Assembly: GCA_910577945.1 (NCBI GenBank) | Contig: CAJTNI010000022.1 | Coordinates: forward strand, 1 to 29,278 | From: an uncultured Christensenella sp. | Lineage (GTDB): Bacteria > Bacillota > Clostridia > Christensenellales > Pumilibacteraceae | Length of the DNA stretch: 29,278 bases | Direction of reading: 5' to 3' | Notes under the pieces: generated by a model | The model's input: the letters and a program-made list of their open reading frames with translations, nothing else | Database searches by the model: none | Told to the model about the DNA's origin: nothing | Made by a program: the position numbers and the translations under genes | In this document: one piece after another, positions 1 through 7,794 of the stretch | Layout of the letters: each line of letters begins with the position of its first letter | Numbering within the stretch: position 1 is the first letter of the stretch

Positions 1-50
1 GCAAAGCCACGCCCGAAGTATTAGCGCAAATGCCCACAGCCAATTAAATT

Positions 51-239
51 ATTTACCTTTCGTCCGGTGGAGCGTAAACGGCAACGCACTTTTTCGCAAG
101 GGTAAAATGCACTACTTGCGTAGCCCTTGCAAAAAAGGAAGCCAAATGCTTCACCGAATTATGGTTGATTTTTATATCAATTATATAGGTAAAACAGCCA
201 ATGCGTTGCCGTTTATTTTCGCTCCGCCGAAAGGTAAAT
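51..239. repeat. Large imperfect inverted repeat upstream of the recombinase
   Basis: The left arm (51-88) and right arm (202-239) match as inverted copies: ATTTACCTTTCG at 51-62 pairs with 228-239, GGAGCG at 69-74 pairs within 220-225, and TAAACGGCAACGCA at 75-88 pairs with 202-215. Inside lies a second stem (90-102 with 124-136, 12 of 13 positions) and a small GAAGC/GCTTC hairpin (138-152). It could be a MITE-like insertion, a recombinase-bound end, or a structured leader RNA of the recombinase mRNA. No target-site duplication was seen at its edges. The pairing is seen directly; the role is unknown. Confidence 0.7.
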
Positions 240-270
240 AAAAAATCTAATCTAAAAGGAGATTTCTCAA

Positions 271-1764
271 ATGAAAACAGCAGTCATCTATGCTCGATAT
301 TCGAGCGACAACCAATCGGAGCAAAGCATAGAAGGTCAACTTCGTGTTTGCAACGAGTACGCAAAGTCCAACGACATTGTAATACTCGATACCTACATAG
401 ACCGCGCTATGACGGGTACGAACGATAACCGCCCCGATTTCCAGCGTATGATTAAAAACAGCGCAAAACGCGAGTGGGATATGATACTCGTTTACAAATT
501 CGACCGCTTTTCCCGTAACAAGTACGAAACGGCTATGCACAAGAAAACACTGATAGACAACGGCGTTAAAGTCGTATCGGCTACCGAGTATATTCCCGAC
601 AGTCCCGAGGCAATCATACTCGAAAGTATGTTAGAGGGCTATGCCGAATACTATTCCGCCGAGCTTTCCCAAAAGGGAAAACGCGGTATGCGTGAAACAC
701 GCAGTAAAGGCAATTTTACGGGCGGTTTTATAATCTACGGCTACAAAGTGGAAAACCATAAAGTAGTCATAGACAAAGACAAAGCCGAAACGGTAAAATT
801 CATTTACGAGCAGTACGTTATGGGCGTTTATGTTAAAGACATTATAAAAGCGTTGACCGCAAAAGGCATATTCAATCGCGGCAAACCGTTTGCAAGAAAC
901 ACCGTTTACAACATACTCAAAAACGAAAAGTATTCGGGCATATACCGCCATAACGAAGAAGTGTTTGACAATATTTATCCGCAAATCGTGGACACCGACA
1001 CGTTCAATAAAGTACGCGCCAAGATAGACGTAAACCATTACGGCAAACGCAGTACCGAAGTCGTTTATCTACTTCGCAACAAAATGAAATGCGGCTACTG
1101 CGGCAGTCCCGTAAGCGCGGAGTGCGGCACAGCCAAGAACGGCGAAAAGAAACGTTACTACAAGTGTTTGGGACGCAAAAACGGCAACGGTTGCAAAAAG
1201 TCTCAAGCGCGAAAAGACGTTCTCGAAAACTATGTGCTTGAAAACGTAATAACGCAGTTGCAAAGCAATATGGACTACATTGTAAACACTTTGCTCGAAA
1301 TGCAAGACGATTACATAAAAACAAATTCGGCATTGACACGCCTTGTAAAAGAACAACGCCAAACCGAAAACGCCATACAAAACATTATGTCCGCGATAGA
1401 GTGCGGCGGCACGAGCAACACCGCTATGAAACGGCTTAGAGAACTCGAAACGCTTTCGGAAGAACTCGAAAAGCAAATACGCATAGAGAAAGCGCAATCG
1501 GCGTTTAAGTTAAGCCGCCAAGAGATTACCGACTTTTACAAACTTGCTTTGGAGCAATCGCCGCAAATGTTAATCAATTATCTCATAAAAGAAATACAAC
1601 TGTTTGACGATAGAATGGTCATTATCTACAACACGCCCAAAACGATGAGCCTTGACGAAAGTCAGGGCTTTTCCTTTTATACGGAAAACGTGCCGTACCC
1701 GATTTACATTCAAAACGTAAAACAGCCGAGAATGATTGACTTTCAACTGATTATGCGTATCTAA
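271..1764 (+). CDS. Large serine recombinase (site-specific recombinase/integrase)
   Basis: 497 aa, the usual size of large serine recombinases that integrate or excise mobile elements. Residues 3 to about 150 form the resolvase-type catalytic domain; it opens with YARYSS, where S11 is the expected nucleophile, and includes the KFDRFSRN motif. A recombinase domain follows (about 160-260), then a zinc-ribbon with CxxC (MKCGYCG, near residue 272) and a later Cys pair, then a coiled-coil tail (about 340-410). The start is supported by AAAGGAG nine bases before ATG. A terminator at 1846-1863 follows. It lies outside the ICE bounded by the tRNA repeats, so it probably belongs to a different, perhaps degraded, element in the left flank. 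No cargo or partner recombinase is visible in the window. Family is clear; its target is unknown. Confidence 0.92.
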   Translation: MKTAVIYARYSSDNQSEQSIEGQLRVCNEYAKSNDIVILDTYIDRAMTGTNDNRPDFQRMIKNSAKREWDMILVYKFDRFSRNKYETAMHKKTLIDNGVKVVSATEYIPDSPEAIILESMLEGYAEYYSAELSQKGKRGMRETRSKGNFTGGFIIYGYKVENHKVVIDKDKAETVKFIYEQYVMGVYVKDIIKALTAKGIFNRGKPFARNTVYNILKNEKYSGIYRHNEEVFDNIYPQIVDTDTFNKVRAKIDVNHYGKRSTEVVYLLRNKMKCGYCGSPVSAECGTAKNGEKKRYYKCLGRKNGNGCKKSQARKDVLENYVLENVITQLQSNMDYIVNTLLEMQDDYIKTNSALTRLVKEQRQTENAIQNIMSAIECGGTSNTAMKRLRELETLSEELEKQIRIEKAQSAFKLSRQEITDFYKLALEQSPQMLINYLIKEIQLFDDRMVIIYNTPKTMSLDESQGFSFYTENVPYPIYIQNVKQPRMIDFQLIMRI

Positions 1765-1788
1765 TACGCGGACTATTTATTCCACGTT

Positions 1789-1912
1789 CCGCTTGACGTG
1801 AGCCTCCGCGGCGTACGGTATTTAGGCAAAGAGCCAAGACCAAACGCCCCAAGGGGGCTTTTTGTTTGCCGTTGGCAAATAGCCTACCACTCGCCTTTCT
1901 CACGTCAAGCGG
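1789..1912. repeat. Inverted repeat downstream of the serine recombinase
   Basis: A perfect 14-bp inverted repeat, CCGCTTGACGTGAG at 1789-1802 and its complement at 1899-1912, encloses about 96 bp. Shorter outer arms (GCGGAC near 1768, GTCCGC near 1930) and inner hairpins (TTTGCC/GGCAAA around 1863-1877) make the whole 1765-1936 stretch strongly structured. It may be a recombinase-related end or simply a complex 3' UTR. Confidence 0.7.
1846..1863 (+). terminator. Terminator of the serine recombinase gene
   Basis: GCCCC (1846-1850), loop AAG, GGGGC (1854-1858), then five T. It sits 82 bp after the recombinase stop, nested inside the larger inverted repeat. Confidence 0.75.
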
Positions 1913-1936
1913 CTTTCGCGGCATATACCGTCCGCT

Positions 1937-2455
1937 TTATGATTTTGTAGGTTTGACTTCAAAAATATTAGGAATATGAGTTGCTCCACCTATAATTCTA
2001 TTTGTAACATTTGAAATGTAATCATTGGCTTCAAATATCATAAATAAAAAGTTAGGCAACTTTTTTTCAATTTTACTTTGATTATCGTTTAGATAAAATG
2101 CGTGAATAATATAATTTCTAAATTTCATTAAAGCTATTAATTGTTTTGCAATCTTCTCATCAATTAATATATTTTTTTATGAATTAATTATTTTTGTAGC
2201 TGGAATATAATTATCGAAGTTGAATGTAATTTTTCCGTTATATAAATTATTATCAACAGCACATTGTATTAAGTGTTTAATACACGATTCAAGGTATTGC
2301 AACTCTTCAATTATTCTTCCTATCAATTCTCTTGTTTCATTATGAGGTGTAATGTAATCTCTATAATTAAAACTTGTTTGGGCATTCATAACATAATCAT
2401 TTGCAAAATCCATAAAGTCCTTATCGTTATAATGCCAACGATATTTTTCTTTCAT
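1937..2455 (-). pseudogene. HEPN-domain protein (HepT/DUF86-like), interrupted by an in-frame stop
   Basis: One reading frame of 173 codons runs from ATG at 2455 (AAAGGAG upstream) to 1937, broken only by a TAA at 2177-2179. Both halves lie in the same frame, so this is a nonsense change and not a frameshift. The second half reads IDEKIAKQLIALMKFRNYIIH; the RNYIIH part fits the RNxxxH active-site motif of HEPN ribonucleases, in a context typical of HepT-like toxins. The first half is helical. The catalytic motif lies after the stop, so the 92-aa product should be inactive; an internal ATG at 2128 could start a 63-aa piece. No MNT-type nucleotidyltransferase antitoxin is next to it. The gene is much more AT-rich than the ICE. 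Alternatives: a real stop with reinitiation, or a sequence error. HEPN assignment rests on the motif and helical pattern only. Confidence 0.6.
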
Positions 2456-2484
2456 AGACTTCTCCTTTGTCTAATATATAAATA

Positions 2485-2524
2485 AAACCTAAATCAAACT
2501 TTTCAAGATGTTCGATTTAGGTTT
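2485..2524 (-). terminator. Displaced original terminator of tRNA-Ser
   Basis: A 15-bp stem with one G·T pair (2485-2499 with 2510-2524) and a 10-base loop, followed on the minus strand by a T-rich run. It lies four bases beyond the tRNA 3'-end remnant. It is most simply the host terminator that followed the tRNA before the ICE was inserted. Confidence 0.8.
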
Positions 2525-2527
2525 ATA

Positions 2528-2587
2528 TTGGCGGAGCGGGTGGGATTCGAACCCACGAGCCCTTGCGGGCTACCTGATTTCGAGTCA
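2528..2587 (-). repeat. attL: 60-bp direct repeat, 3' remnant of tRNA-Ser
   Basis: This segment is identical over 60 bp to 28962-29021. It holds the CCA end, 3' acceptor strand, T arm, variable arm and part of the anticodon stem and loop of tRNA-Ser. It then diverges (ACACTACT...), so no complete tRNA can form here. It marks the left junction of the ICE. Confidence 0.95.
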
Positions 2588-2666
2588 ACACTACTCCGCA
2601 AATTGTTAAATCCATTGTTTCAATAAGGATCCAGCTCATTGATAACATGTATAAAATAACACAAAT

Positions 2667-2689
2667 AAAAGGGCTTGTCAAGCCCTTTT
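2667..2689 (-). terminator. Terminator of the integrase gene
   Basis: A perfect 11-bp inverted repeat AAAAGGGCTTG / CAAGCCCTTTT with one base between arms, 8 bp after the integrase stop. T/A-rich flanks on both sides mean it could work in both directions and shield the ICE from outside transcription. Confidence 0.8.
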
Positions 2690-2696
2690 AACTAAA

Positions 2697-3569
2697 TTAT
2701 TTGCAATATTGATACCCGTTCGTCGGAAGCATATTCATAGTAGACTTCAACTCCTTACCGTATAAATCAACATAACGTTGTGTTACGCGAATATCGGAAT
2801 GTCCGAACCATTTTTGCAAAACGGTAGTAGGGCAGGAGTTCATTGACATAATCTTTCCGAACGTATGCCGAAATATATGCACTCCTTTTTTGTGGTCTTG
2901 AATACCGAGTTTTCGTAATCGTTTGTTAATGCGTTTTGCAAGGCTGTCACGGTTAAATTTATTGCCGCGTACCGTTTCAAATAAAAGCTCTCGTTTACAG
3001 TTTAGCACAACATATTCTTTGAGAATATATGTTACGTCGGTACTAATCGGTAAACGTAATGGTTCGCCGTTTTTTGTACGCTGCACATTTATATAACCGT
3101 CATCAAACTCTATGTCACGAACGCGCAGCTCGCACAGCGATCGGCTGCGGATTCCGACAGAGAGCAGGAGCAACATTATGATAGACGTATCATCGGTTGC
3201 TTTTACCGAATTAAGAATAATTGTAATATCTTCATTGCTGAAAGTCGGTTTAATTTTTTTCGCGTCTTTCACAAGTTCAATGGCGACAGGTTTTATTAAA
3301 CGTTCTTTTGTAAGGTGGTTAATAAATCGTCGTAAGGCGCGCAAGTATGTATTGATTGACGTTTTGTTAGGTACGGATTGCACAAGAAAGAGTAAGTATT
3401 CGTTTGTTAATGCTTGTGTGATTTTGCTCGTTTTTTTGACATTTCTATCAACGAGCCAACGTATAAATCGTGTCAAATTTTCACGATAATAACGCATGGT
3501 TTCGGGCGATAGGTTTTTACGCAAGTTGTCTAACATAAAATTTTGGTAGGCAAAATCAAGGCTGCACAT
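2697..3569 (-). CDS. int: Tyrosine recombinase / ICE integrase
   Basis: 290 aa. It cuts and joins DNA at the tRNA-Ser attachment site to insert and remove the element. N-terminal SAM-like DNA-binding domain about residues 4-90, catalytic domain about 105-280. The active-site set is visible: R141 (in SVGIR), H231 and R234 (HIFRH), H257 (WFGH) and nucleophile Y266 (TQRY). ATG at 3569 is preferred over an upstream in-frame ATG at 3644 because AAGGAG lies nine bases before it and a near-perfect promoter lies between the two. It sits 110 bp from attL, the usual place for an ICE integrase. No excisionase (Xis) gene is recognised. Length and motifs are like XerC/D-related integrases. Confidence 0.95.
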   Translation of the reverse strand: MCSLDFAYQNFMLDNLRKNLSPETMRYYRENLTRFIRWLVDRNVKKTSKITQALTNEYLLFLVQSVPNKTSINTYLRALRRFINHLTKERLIKPVAIELVKDAKKIKPTFSNEDITIILNSVKATDDTSIIMLLLLSVGIRSRSLCELRVRDIEFDDGYINVQRTKNGEPLRLPISTDVTYILKEYVVLNCKRELLFETVRGNKFNRDSLAKRINKRLRKLGIQDHKKGVHIFRHTFGKIMSMNSCPTTVLQKWFGHSDIRVTQRYVDLYGKELKSTMNMLPTNGYQYCK

Positions 3570-3615
3570 AATTCTTTTCTCCTTATTGTTATTACCCCGA
3601 AAAGAGCGGGCTATC

Positions 3616-3644
3616 ATTATATCAAAATTCCGAAAAAATTTCAA
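3616..3644 (-). promoter_or_regulatory. Promoter of int
   Basis: On the minus strand, TTGAAA (3639-3644) and TATAAT (3616-3621) are separated by exactly 17 bp. The expected start lies near 3609, about 40 bases before the ATG at 3569. An inverted repeat (CCCCGAAAAGAGCGGG, 3596-3611) overlaps the start site and could bind a regulator. Confidence 0.85.
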
Positions 3645-3651
3645 GATATAC

Positions 3652-3688
3652 AGTAAAAAAGAGCATGTTTTTTTGTGACATACTCTTT
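3652..3688 (-). terminator. Terminator ending the long minus-strand operon
   Basis: An 11-bp stem with one G·T pair (3658-3668 with 3678-3688) and an A-rich loop is followed on the minus strand by a run of T. It separates the conjugation operon from the int promoter, so int is transcribed on its own. Confidence 0.8.
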
Positions 3689-3776
3689 AAATGCTTTGTA
3701 TTTAGGCTTTAAATGGGCGCAGAGCGGTTAAAATGATTTAGACGATTATATACTCACATTCATTTTATGGCGTGTT

Positions 3777-4292
3777 TCATCTGCCCGTACTGCCGTTATT
3801 CGGCGGTTTTTTGTCGTTGTCGTTGCTACTTGTTCGCGGTTTTTGCGGCGGACGATAGCTCTTGCTTTGCTCGGCTATTTCAGCAAATGACGGTGGTTTG
3901 GGGGTTAATAAATCAGACTGCTTTGTGGGTATTTGCGGTATAGATATAGAATTTCCGCTTTGTGCGGCAATAACGCCAATCAGTTCTTTGTGCGCCAAAC
4001 CGTTTAACAAATCATCGGGAGCTTCCGATATGCGCAATCTTTTACAGCATTTTTCAAGCCATGGCTGGCGCGTAATGACGTTGTTTAAACTATCGAGTAA
4101 TTCAAGACGTGATAGCCCTTTTTCGGAGATATACCCGCTACCGTTGTCATGAGTAAATCCATGTTCGGCTAATTCTTTTTTTAGAATGCTATATGCTTTC
4201 GAGCGGCTGCCGTCGAACACAGCCTTACACTCTTTTACAATAAGATCAAAAGAAATTACGATTTTCGGTTGTTCTGTTACCTTTGCTTTCAA
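3777..4292 (-). CDS. VapD-like endoribonuclease with a Pro-rich tail
   Basis: 171 aa. Residues about 10-95 fit the VapD family, small Cas2-fold endoribonucleases that act as toxins: a first strand ending in SFDL, a helix with KAYSILKKELAEHGF, the GSGY turn, and a helix ending in W near residue 78 before a second strand. The last 60 residues are an unusual low-complexity extension rich in P, S, N and K. The start is TTG at 4292: an AGGAG lies nine bases before it, and the TTG overlaps the TGA of the gene ahead (TTGA), so translation is coupled. Expected role: toxin or maintenance function of the ICE. Function is inferred by pattern; no search was run. Confidence 0.72.
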   Translation of the reverse strand: MKAKVTEQPKIVISFDLIVKECKAVFDGSRSKAYSILKKELAEHGFTHDNGSGYISEKGLSRLELLDSLNNVITRQPWLEKCCKRLRISEAPDDLLNGLAHKELIGVIAAQSGNSISIPQIPTKQSDLLTPKPPSFAEIAEQSKSYRPPQKPRTSSNDNDKKPPNNGSTGR

Positions 4293-4645
4293 GTGGGTAA
4301 TCTCCTGCCGTGTCGTGCCAAAGTTTCAAGGCAATCTTCAACCATGACAGGGTTGATAAAATCGTGATTTTTATATTCTACAAGCTGCCAACCTTTTAAA
4401 TACTTACATATTGCAGGTTGTTCAATAACACGCTTGTAGCAAACGACCTGTTTTAAAAGATTGTTCGGTTCGTCGCTGTAATAGCACAAATAGTCTTCGG
4501 CGTTATTGCGGACATAGCCCATTTTGCCAAATTCTGTATCAAGGTATTCGACCAATACATTGTAATCATAGAGCCCGTCGCGCTCGATTTTTTCACGGTC
4601 GAGTTCAATGCCTATTTCGTTGCGTGTTCCGTTAGATTGTTGCAT
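4289..4645 (-). CDS. Unknown protein, possible VapD-fold partner
   Basis: 118 aa; family not recognised with certainty. The order of elements resembles a degenerate VapD/Cas2 fold: a strand with IGIELDREKI, a helix YNVLVEYLDTEFGKMGY, a short strand YLCYY, and a helix containing LLKQVVCYKRV. It overlaps the VapD-like gene by TTGA, so the two are made together, as in a toxin-antitoxin pair. ATG at 4645 follows AAAGGAG by a rather long 12 bases. It lies 30 bp after the virB4 stop and is probably in the same transcript. It could be an antitoxin, a paralogue or something unrelated. Confidence 0.6.
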   Translation of the reverse strand: MQQSNGTRNEIGIELDREKIERDGLYDYNVLVEYLDTEFGKMGYVRNNAEDYLCYYSDEPNNLLKQVVCYKRVIEQPAICKYLKGWQLVEYKNHDFINPVMVEDCLETLARHGRRLPT

Positions 4646-4675
4646 AATTTCTACACACTCCTTTTAATTAGTATA

Positions 4676-7456
4676 TCACAGCTCGACGGGTTTGTCAACG
4701 TCGCTTTCGCTATTCTCTTTTGTGTTCTCGTCGTCGCTCGGTTCGGTTGGTTCGTCGGGCAGCTCCAACGCCGTGCCGCGCATGGCGAGCATTTGCTCCA
4801 CGTCTACCGTGCGAGAAAACAGCGTTTCAACGTCGTTAGCGGTAACGACATGCAACATAGCGCGTTGTTCAGAACTGCCCATGAAAAACGCCGTGCCTTT
4901 GGGCTTATTAGTGCGCTGTATTTCTTCAATCTCCGCGTCGGTGAGATTACGCGCGGCAAAAATGTCTTGCAATACTTCAACGTCCTTGCCTTGCAACGTC
5001 ATAATAAAGCTGTATTGCGTGTTGTTTATTATCGCCGACGTTTTAGAAATAATTGCGGCGTTACCCACTATATCGGCAAGGTTTTGAGTAAGGAATATCA
5101 TTGCGCCACTGTATTTGCGTATGCGCTTGTACCATTGATATACAAAGTCCAAAGCGCAAGTGTTTTGTGCGTCGATGAACATATAACCCTCGTCGAGTAC
5201 GACGACAGGGCGTAATCGTTCTTCGCGCGAACGGTTGGCGTTCAGCTCGCGCAGGTTTATAATTTGTTGTTCGAGAAATCGCAGTACGGTGAGCATTTGT
5301 CCGTTTGACGTCACTTTGTTTTTGGTTTCAAATAAACTTTGGAAATTAAATACAGTGAATTTGTCCGAGCTGTCGAGTGTGCTTGCACCGTTCCAAAGAT
5401 TGGCGAACCGCCCGCCGCTTGCGAATTTGGCAAGATACGTTTCGGCGCGTTGCAAGTTGGTATAGCGTATGCCGCCTTTCTCTTTTTTAAGTTCCGACTG
5501 CACGAGCTTGTAAAGGTCGTCGAAAGTAGGGAACATGTCGGGCGTGAATTTACTGCAATCCGTTTCTTGTGTAATTCCTTTCCGGGCATAGCACTTTACA
5601 ATAAGGTTGTTAATTTCTTCGAGCGCGTCGGAGCTTATGCCCGGCAATGTCACCGCGAAAAAGTTTTCGAGATATTGCTGGTGCGCGGCGAACACGGCGG
5701 ACGGCGGCAACGGTATCGGCTCGCCGTTCTCGTCTTCTTGGTCGGAAAGCGATTGGTAAATGTGAAACGGATTTATTCGTCCCGTAGTGGCGTTGCCCAC
5801 GTCGATGAAACGCCCGCCGACGTTATGGCATAGGTGTTTGTACTCGTTTTCGGGATCAAGCGCGTAAATAACGGCGTTTTCGGAATACAACTGCGATAAC
5901 AGCGACTTTGCAAAATATGACTTTCCGCTACCCGACGTTCCCGCGATAAACATGTTGGCGTTGACGTACTCGCCGCCGCTATACTCCCATTTGAACGGAT
6001 CGAGTATGAACGGGAATCCGCCACTCTCGCCGAGCGTCATGCCTTTCGGCTCTATAATCGACGTAAACACGAACGGGAACACTGCCGCAAGGCTCTCGCT
6101 GTTAATGCCGCGCATAAGGTTTTTGAGCGGCTCGCGCGCGGTAATACTCCCCGAAATAAATCCGTCAAGCTGCCTCGCGCGGAGCATGGACACCTTAAAG
6201 CCTGACGTGATTATGCGCTGTCGAACTCTACGACGGAATGCCGCGGGGCTTTCACCGTCGTTGTTATAGCCCGTTACCGTTAAGGCGCAATCAAACAACA
6301 TTTCGTTCTCGTTCTGTAACGATTGCAAAAGCGCACCCATTGTTGAAAGGTGCGTGTCTTGTGCGATCATTTCGGACGCTTTGGCGGTATTTTCGCGCGA
6401 GCCTATTTCGACTATCGTGCTATCTATACGCTTTGTTGCTTTGTGACGGTCAACAGGTCGTATACTCATCACTGTTTTTGTGTTTTCGATGTTAAACAAC
6501 TCCGCGCCCCATGCGTTTCCGACCGAAATCGGGTAGTCGGCAATCGCGTAAGTGAACGCAAGCTTGCCGTCCGTTTTAAAATCGGCAAAATTGAACTTGA
6601 CCGACTGCGGGCGTATGTATTCGAGATATTTGTCGGGTGCGACACTCTCAATTTCGCGCTCGTCGAAATCGCGGGTATAGCAATATTTCAAAAACACAGC
6701 GACGTCCTTTGCGCCGAGCAAACGCGGGTGCAGTCCGCATGCGGAGAGATACCCACCCACGCCGTCCAACAGCGTTTCGAGCGATTGCGGCGTCTCCGAG
6801 TAAAATACGAGATAATAATACGGGTGATACTGCTTGTTGACGTTGTTCAGCTCGTCGAGCTGGGCGAGCCGAGAACGCAGAACGAGCCGCTTTGCCGCGT
6901 CGTCGCCGTTCTCGGCGGCGCGGAGTTTGTCGAACGTAAGCGCGGCGATCTCGTCAAAATTAATCGGGCGGTCTATTTTCACGATTTGCGCAGATTCGCC
7001 CAACGACAGGCAGTTAAACGCACGCGACAATGCCGATATTATGTCGTTTTGTTGGTACTCGCTTTTCAAAGCGAACTCGACACTGTCGAGCGCGACAACG
7101 CCGCCGACATAATTGCCGTAATCGAGTACGCCGCTATCGAGTATCTTCATGCTCGGCACGAGCGCGGCGACGTTCTTTGCGGCTTGCGACGTGTCCGACG
7201 TGTAACGCTTGCGGGAAAACGCATACTTGACGTAATAGCGCAGTTCGGTATACATTTTGCCACCATCGCCGTCGGGCATGAACAACAACACCGCAAGCGG
7301 AATCACCGCTAAACACATGTACCACTTGCCCGCTAAATTCGACAGTCCGACGACAGCCACGAGTATGAACAACGCGAACGCTATGCCGAAATCGAATATT
7401 GTAAACGATTTCCATATTGTTGCATTGAGCTTGGATTTTTTTGGTATTAAACGCAT
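4676..7456 (-). CDS. virB4: PrgI-VirB4 fusion, conjugation ATPase
   Basis: 926 aa. It powers assembly of the T4SS and substrate transfer at the inner face of the membrane. Residues 1-85 look like a PrgI domain with two membrane segments (about 20-38 and 44-60); VirB4 follows. Walker A is GTSGSGKS at 506-513, Walker B VVVLDEG around 751-757, and a later TQNLADI fits the RecA-like ATPase core. In most Gram-positive systems PrgI and VirB4 are separate genes, so the fusion is notable. ATG at 7456 is chosen because AAAGGA precedes it and the PrgI sequence begins there; the longer open frame upstream has no such support. The C-terminus is acidic and carries the ENTKE motif found in several proteins here. 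It matches the role of the Mbov_0397-type ICE ATPases. Confidence 0.93.
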   Translation of the reverse strand: MRLIPKKSKLNATIWKSFTIFDFGIAFALFILVAVVGLSNLAGKWYMCLAVIPLAVLLFMPDGDGGKMYTELRYYVKYAFSRKRYTSDTSQAAKNVAALVPSMKILDSGVLDYGNYVGGVVALDSVEFALKSEYQQNDIISALSRAFNCLSLGESAQIVKIDRPINFDEIAALTFDKLRAAENGDDAAKRLVLRSRLAQLDELNNVNKQYHPYYYLVFYSETPQSLETLLDGVGGYLSACGLHPRLLGAKDVAVFLKYCYTRDFDEREIESVAPDKYLEYIRPQSVKFNFADFKTDGKLAFTYAIADYPISVGNAWGAELFNIENTKTVMSIRPVDRHKATKRIDSTIVEIGSRENTAKASEMIAQDTHLSTMGALLQSLQNENEMLFDCALTVTGYNNDGESPAAFRRRVRQRIITSGFKVSMLRARQLDGFISGSITAREPLKNLMRGINSESLAAVFPFVFTSIIEPKGMTLGESGGFPFILDPFKWEYSGGEYVNANMFIAGTSGSGKSYFAKSLLSQLYSENAVIYALDPENEYKHLCHNVGGRFIDVGNATTGRINPFHIYQSLSDQEDENGEPIPLPPSAVFAAHQQYLENFFAVTLPGISSDALEEINNLIVKCYARKGITQETDCSKFTPDMFPTFDDLYKLVQSELKKEKGGIRYTNLQRAETYLAKFASGGRFANLWNGASTLDSSDKFTVFNFQSLFETKNKVTSNGQMLTVLRFLEQQIINLRELNANRSREERLRPVVVLDEGYMFIDAQNTCALDFVYQWYKRIRKYSGAMIFLTQNLADIVGNAAIISKTSAIINNTQYSFIMTLQGKDVEVLQDIFAARNLTDAEIEEIQRTNKPKGTAFFMGSSEQRAMLHVVTANDVETLFSRTVDVEQMLAMRGTALELPDEPTEPSDDENTKENSESDVDKPVEL

Positions 7457-7485
7457 GGTACGAAATTTCCTTTTATCTGAATTTT

Positions 7486-7503
7486 GAATAACACAAAGAG
7501 AAA
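7486..7503 (+). repeat. 18-bp direct repeat, copy 1
   Basis: GAATAACACAAAGAGAAA is identical to 7605-7622. It is a member of the element-wide AATAACACAAA motif family. Confidence 0.85.
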
Positions 7504-7604
7504 TGGGGGGCTGCGCTGACCACGCCGCCGACGGGCGCGTCGAGCATATAGGGTGGGTGTGTGTAGGTTTATGTCGTGTGTGCGATTGGCGGCTACGCCG
7601 CAGA

Positions 7605-7622
7605 GAATAACACAAAGAGAAA
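7605..7622 (+). repeat. 18-bp direct repeat, copy 2
   Basis: Second identical copy, 119 bp from the first, directly after the hairpin GCGGC-TAC-GCCGC (7589-7601). A near copy after another GC hairpin is at 23421-23440. Confidence 0.85.
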
Positions 7623-7750
7623 GACCGTCGAGCTTATACTGCTCTGTATGTAATTACCGTAATGCGGTATCTTGTTTAGTACAGCTAAACACAACTCTCT
7701 TTTGTGTAATACTCTCGTTATATAATTTATTTTATATATGGGTTCATTTT

Positions 7751-7782
7751 TGACACCACCCCGTATTAAAAATGACACCACC
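7751..7782 (+). repeat. Iteron-like repeats beside the Rep-like gene
   Basis: TGACACCACC occurs at 7751-7760 and 7773-7782, 22 bp apart, or two turns of the helix. The same 10-mer forms a near-perfect palindrome inside the C-terminal coding part of the neighbouring gene (7900-7909 and 7914-7923, 9 of 10 bases paired, TTTT between). Same-face spacing next to an initiator-like gene suggests protein binding sites. Confidence 0.6.
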
Positions 7783-7794
7783 TTAAATTCATAA

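Larger units (their letters stand above)
7457..7794. other. Intergenic region between virB4 and the Rep-like gene
   Basis: 338 bp without a convincing gene; short open frames on both strands lack ribosome binding sites. It holds two 18-bp repeats, a GC hairpin (7589-7601), a TACCG/CGGTA hairpin near 7658, GTTTAG/CTAAAC near 7676-7692, an AT-rich stretch near 7711-7741, and two iteron-like repeats near its right end. A control or replication region is the best guess. Confidence 0.5.

Noticed and set aside
1..45. Start of the window (GCAAAGCCAC) resembles part of a c-di-GMP-I riboswitch.
   Set aside because: The bases after it do not follow the riboswitch consensus and the 5' half is outside the window.
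3570..3644. Longer N-terminus of the integrase starting at 3644.
   Set aside because: It would start within the -35 box of the int promoter; the ATG at 3569 has a clear AAGGAG.
7593..7781. A 62-aa frame on the minus strand between virB4 and the Rep-like gene.
   Set aside because: No ribosome binding site, its start lies in the iteron repeats, and its sequence shows no domain-like pattern.
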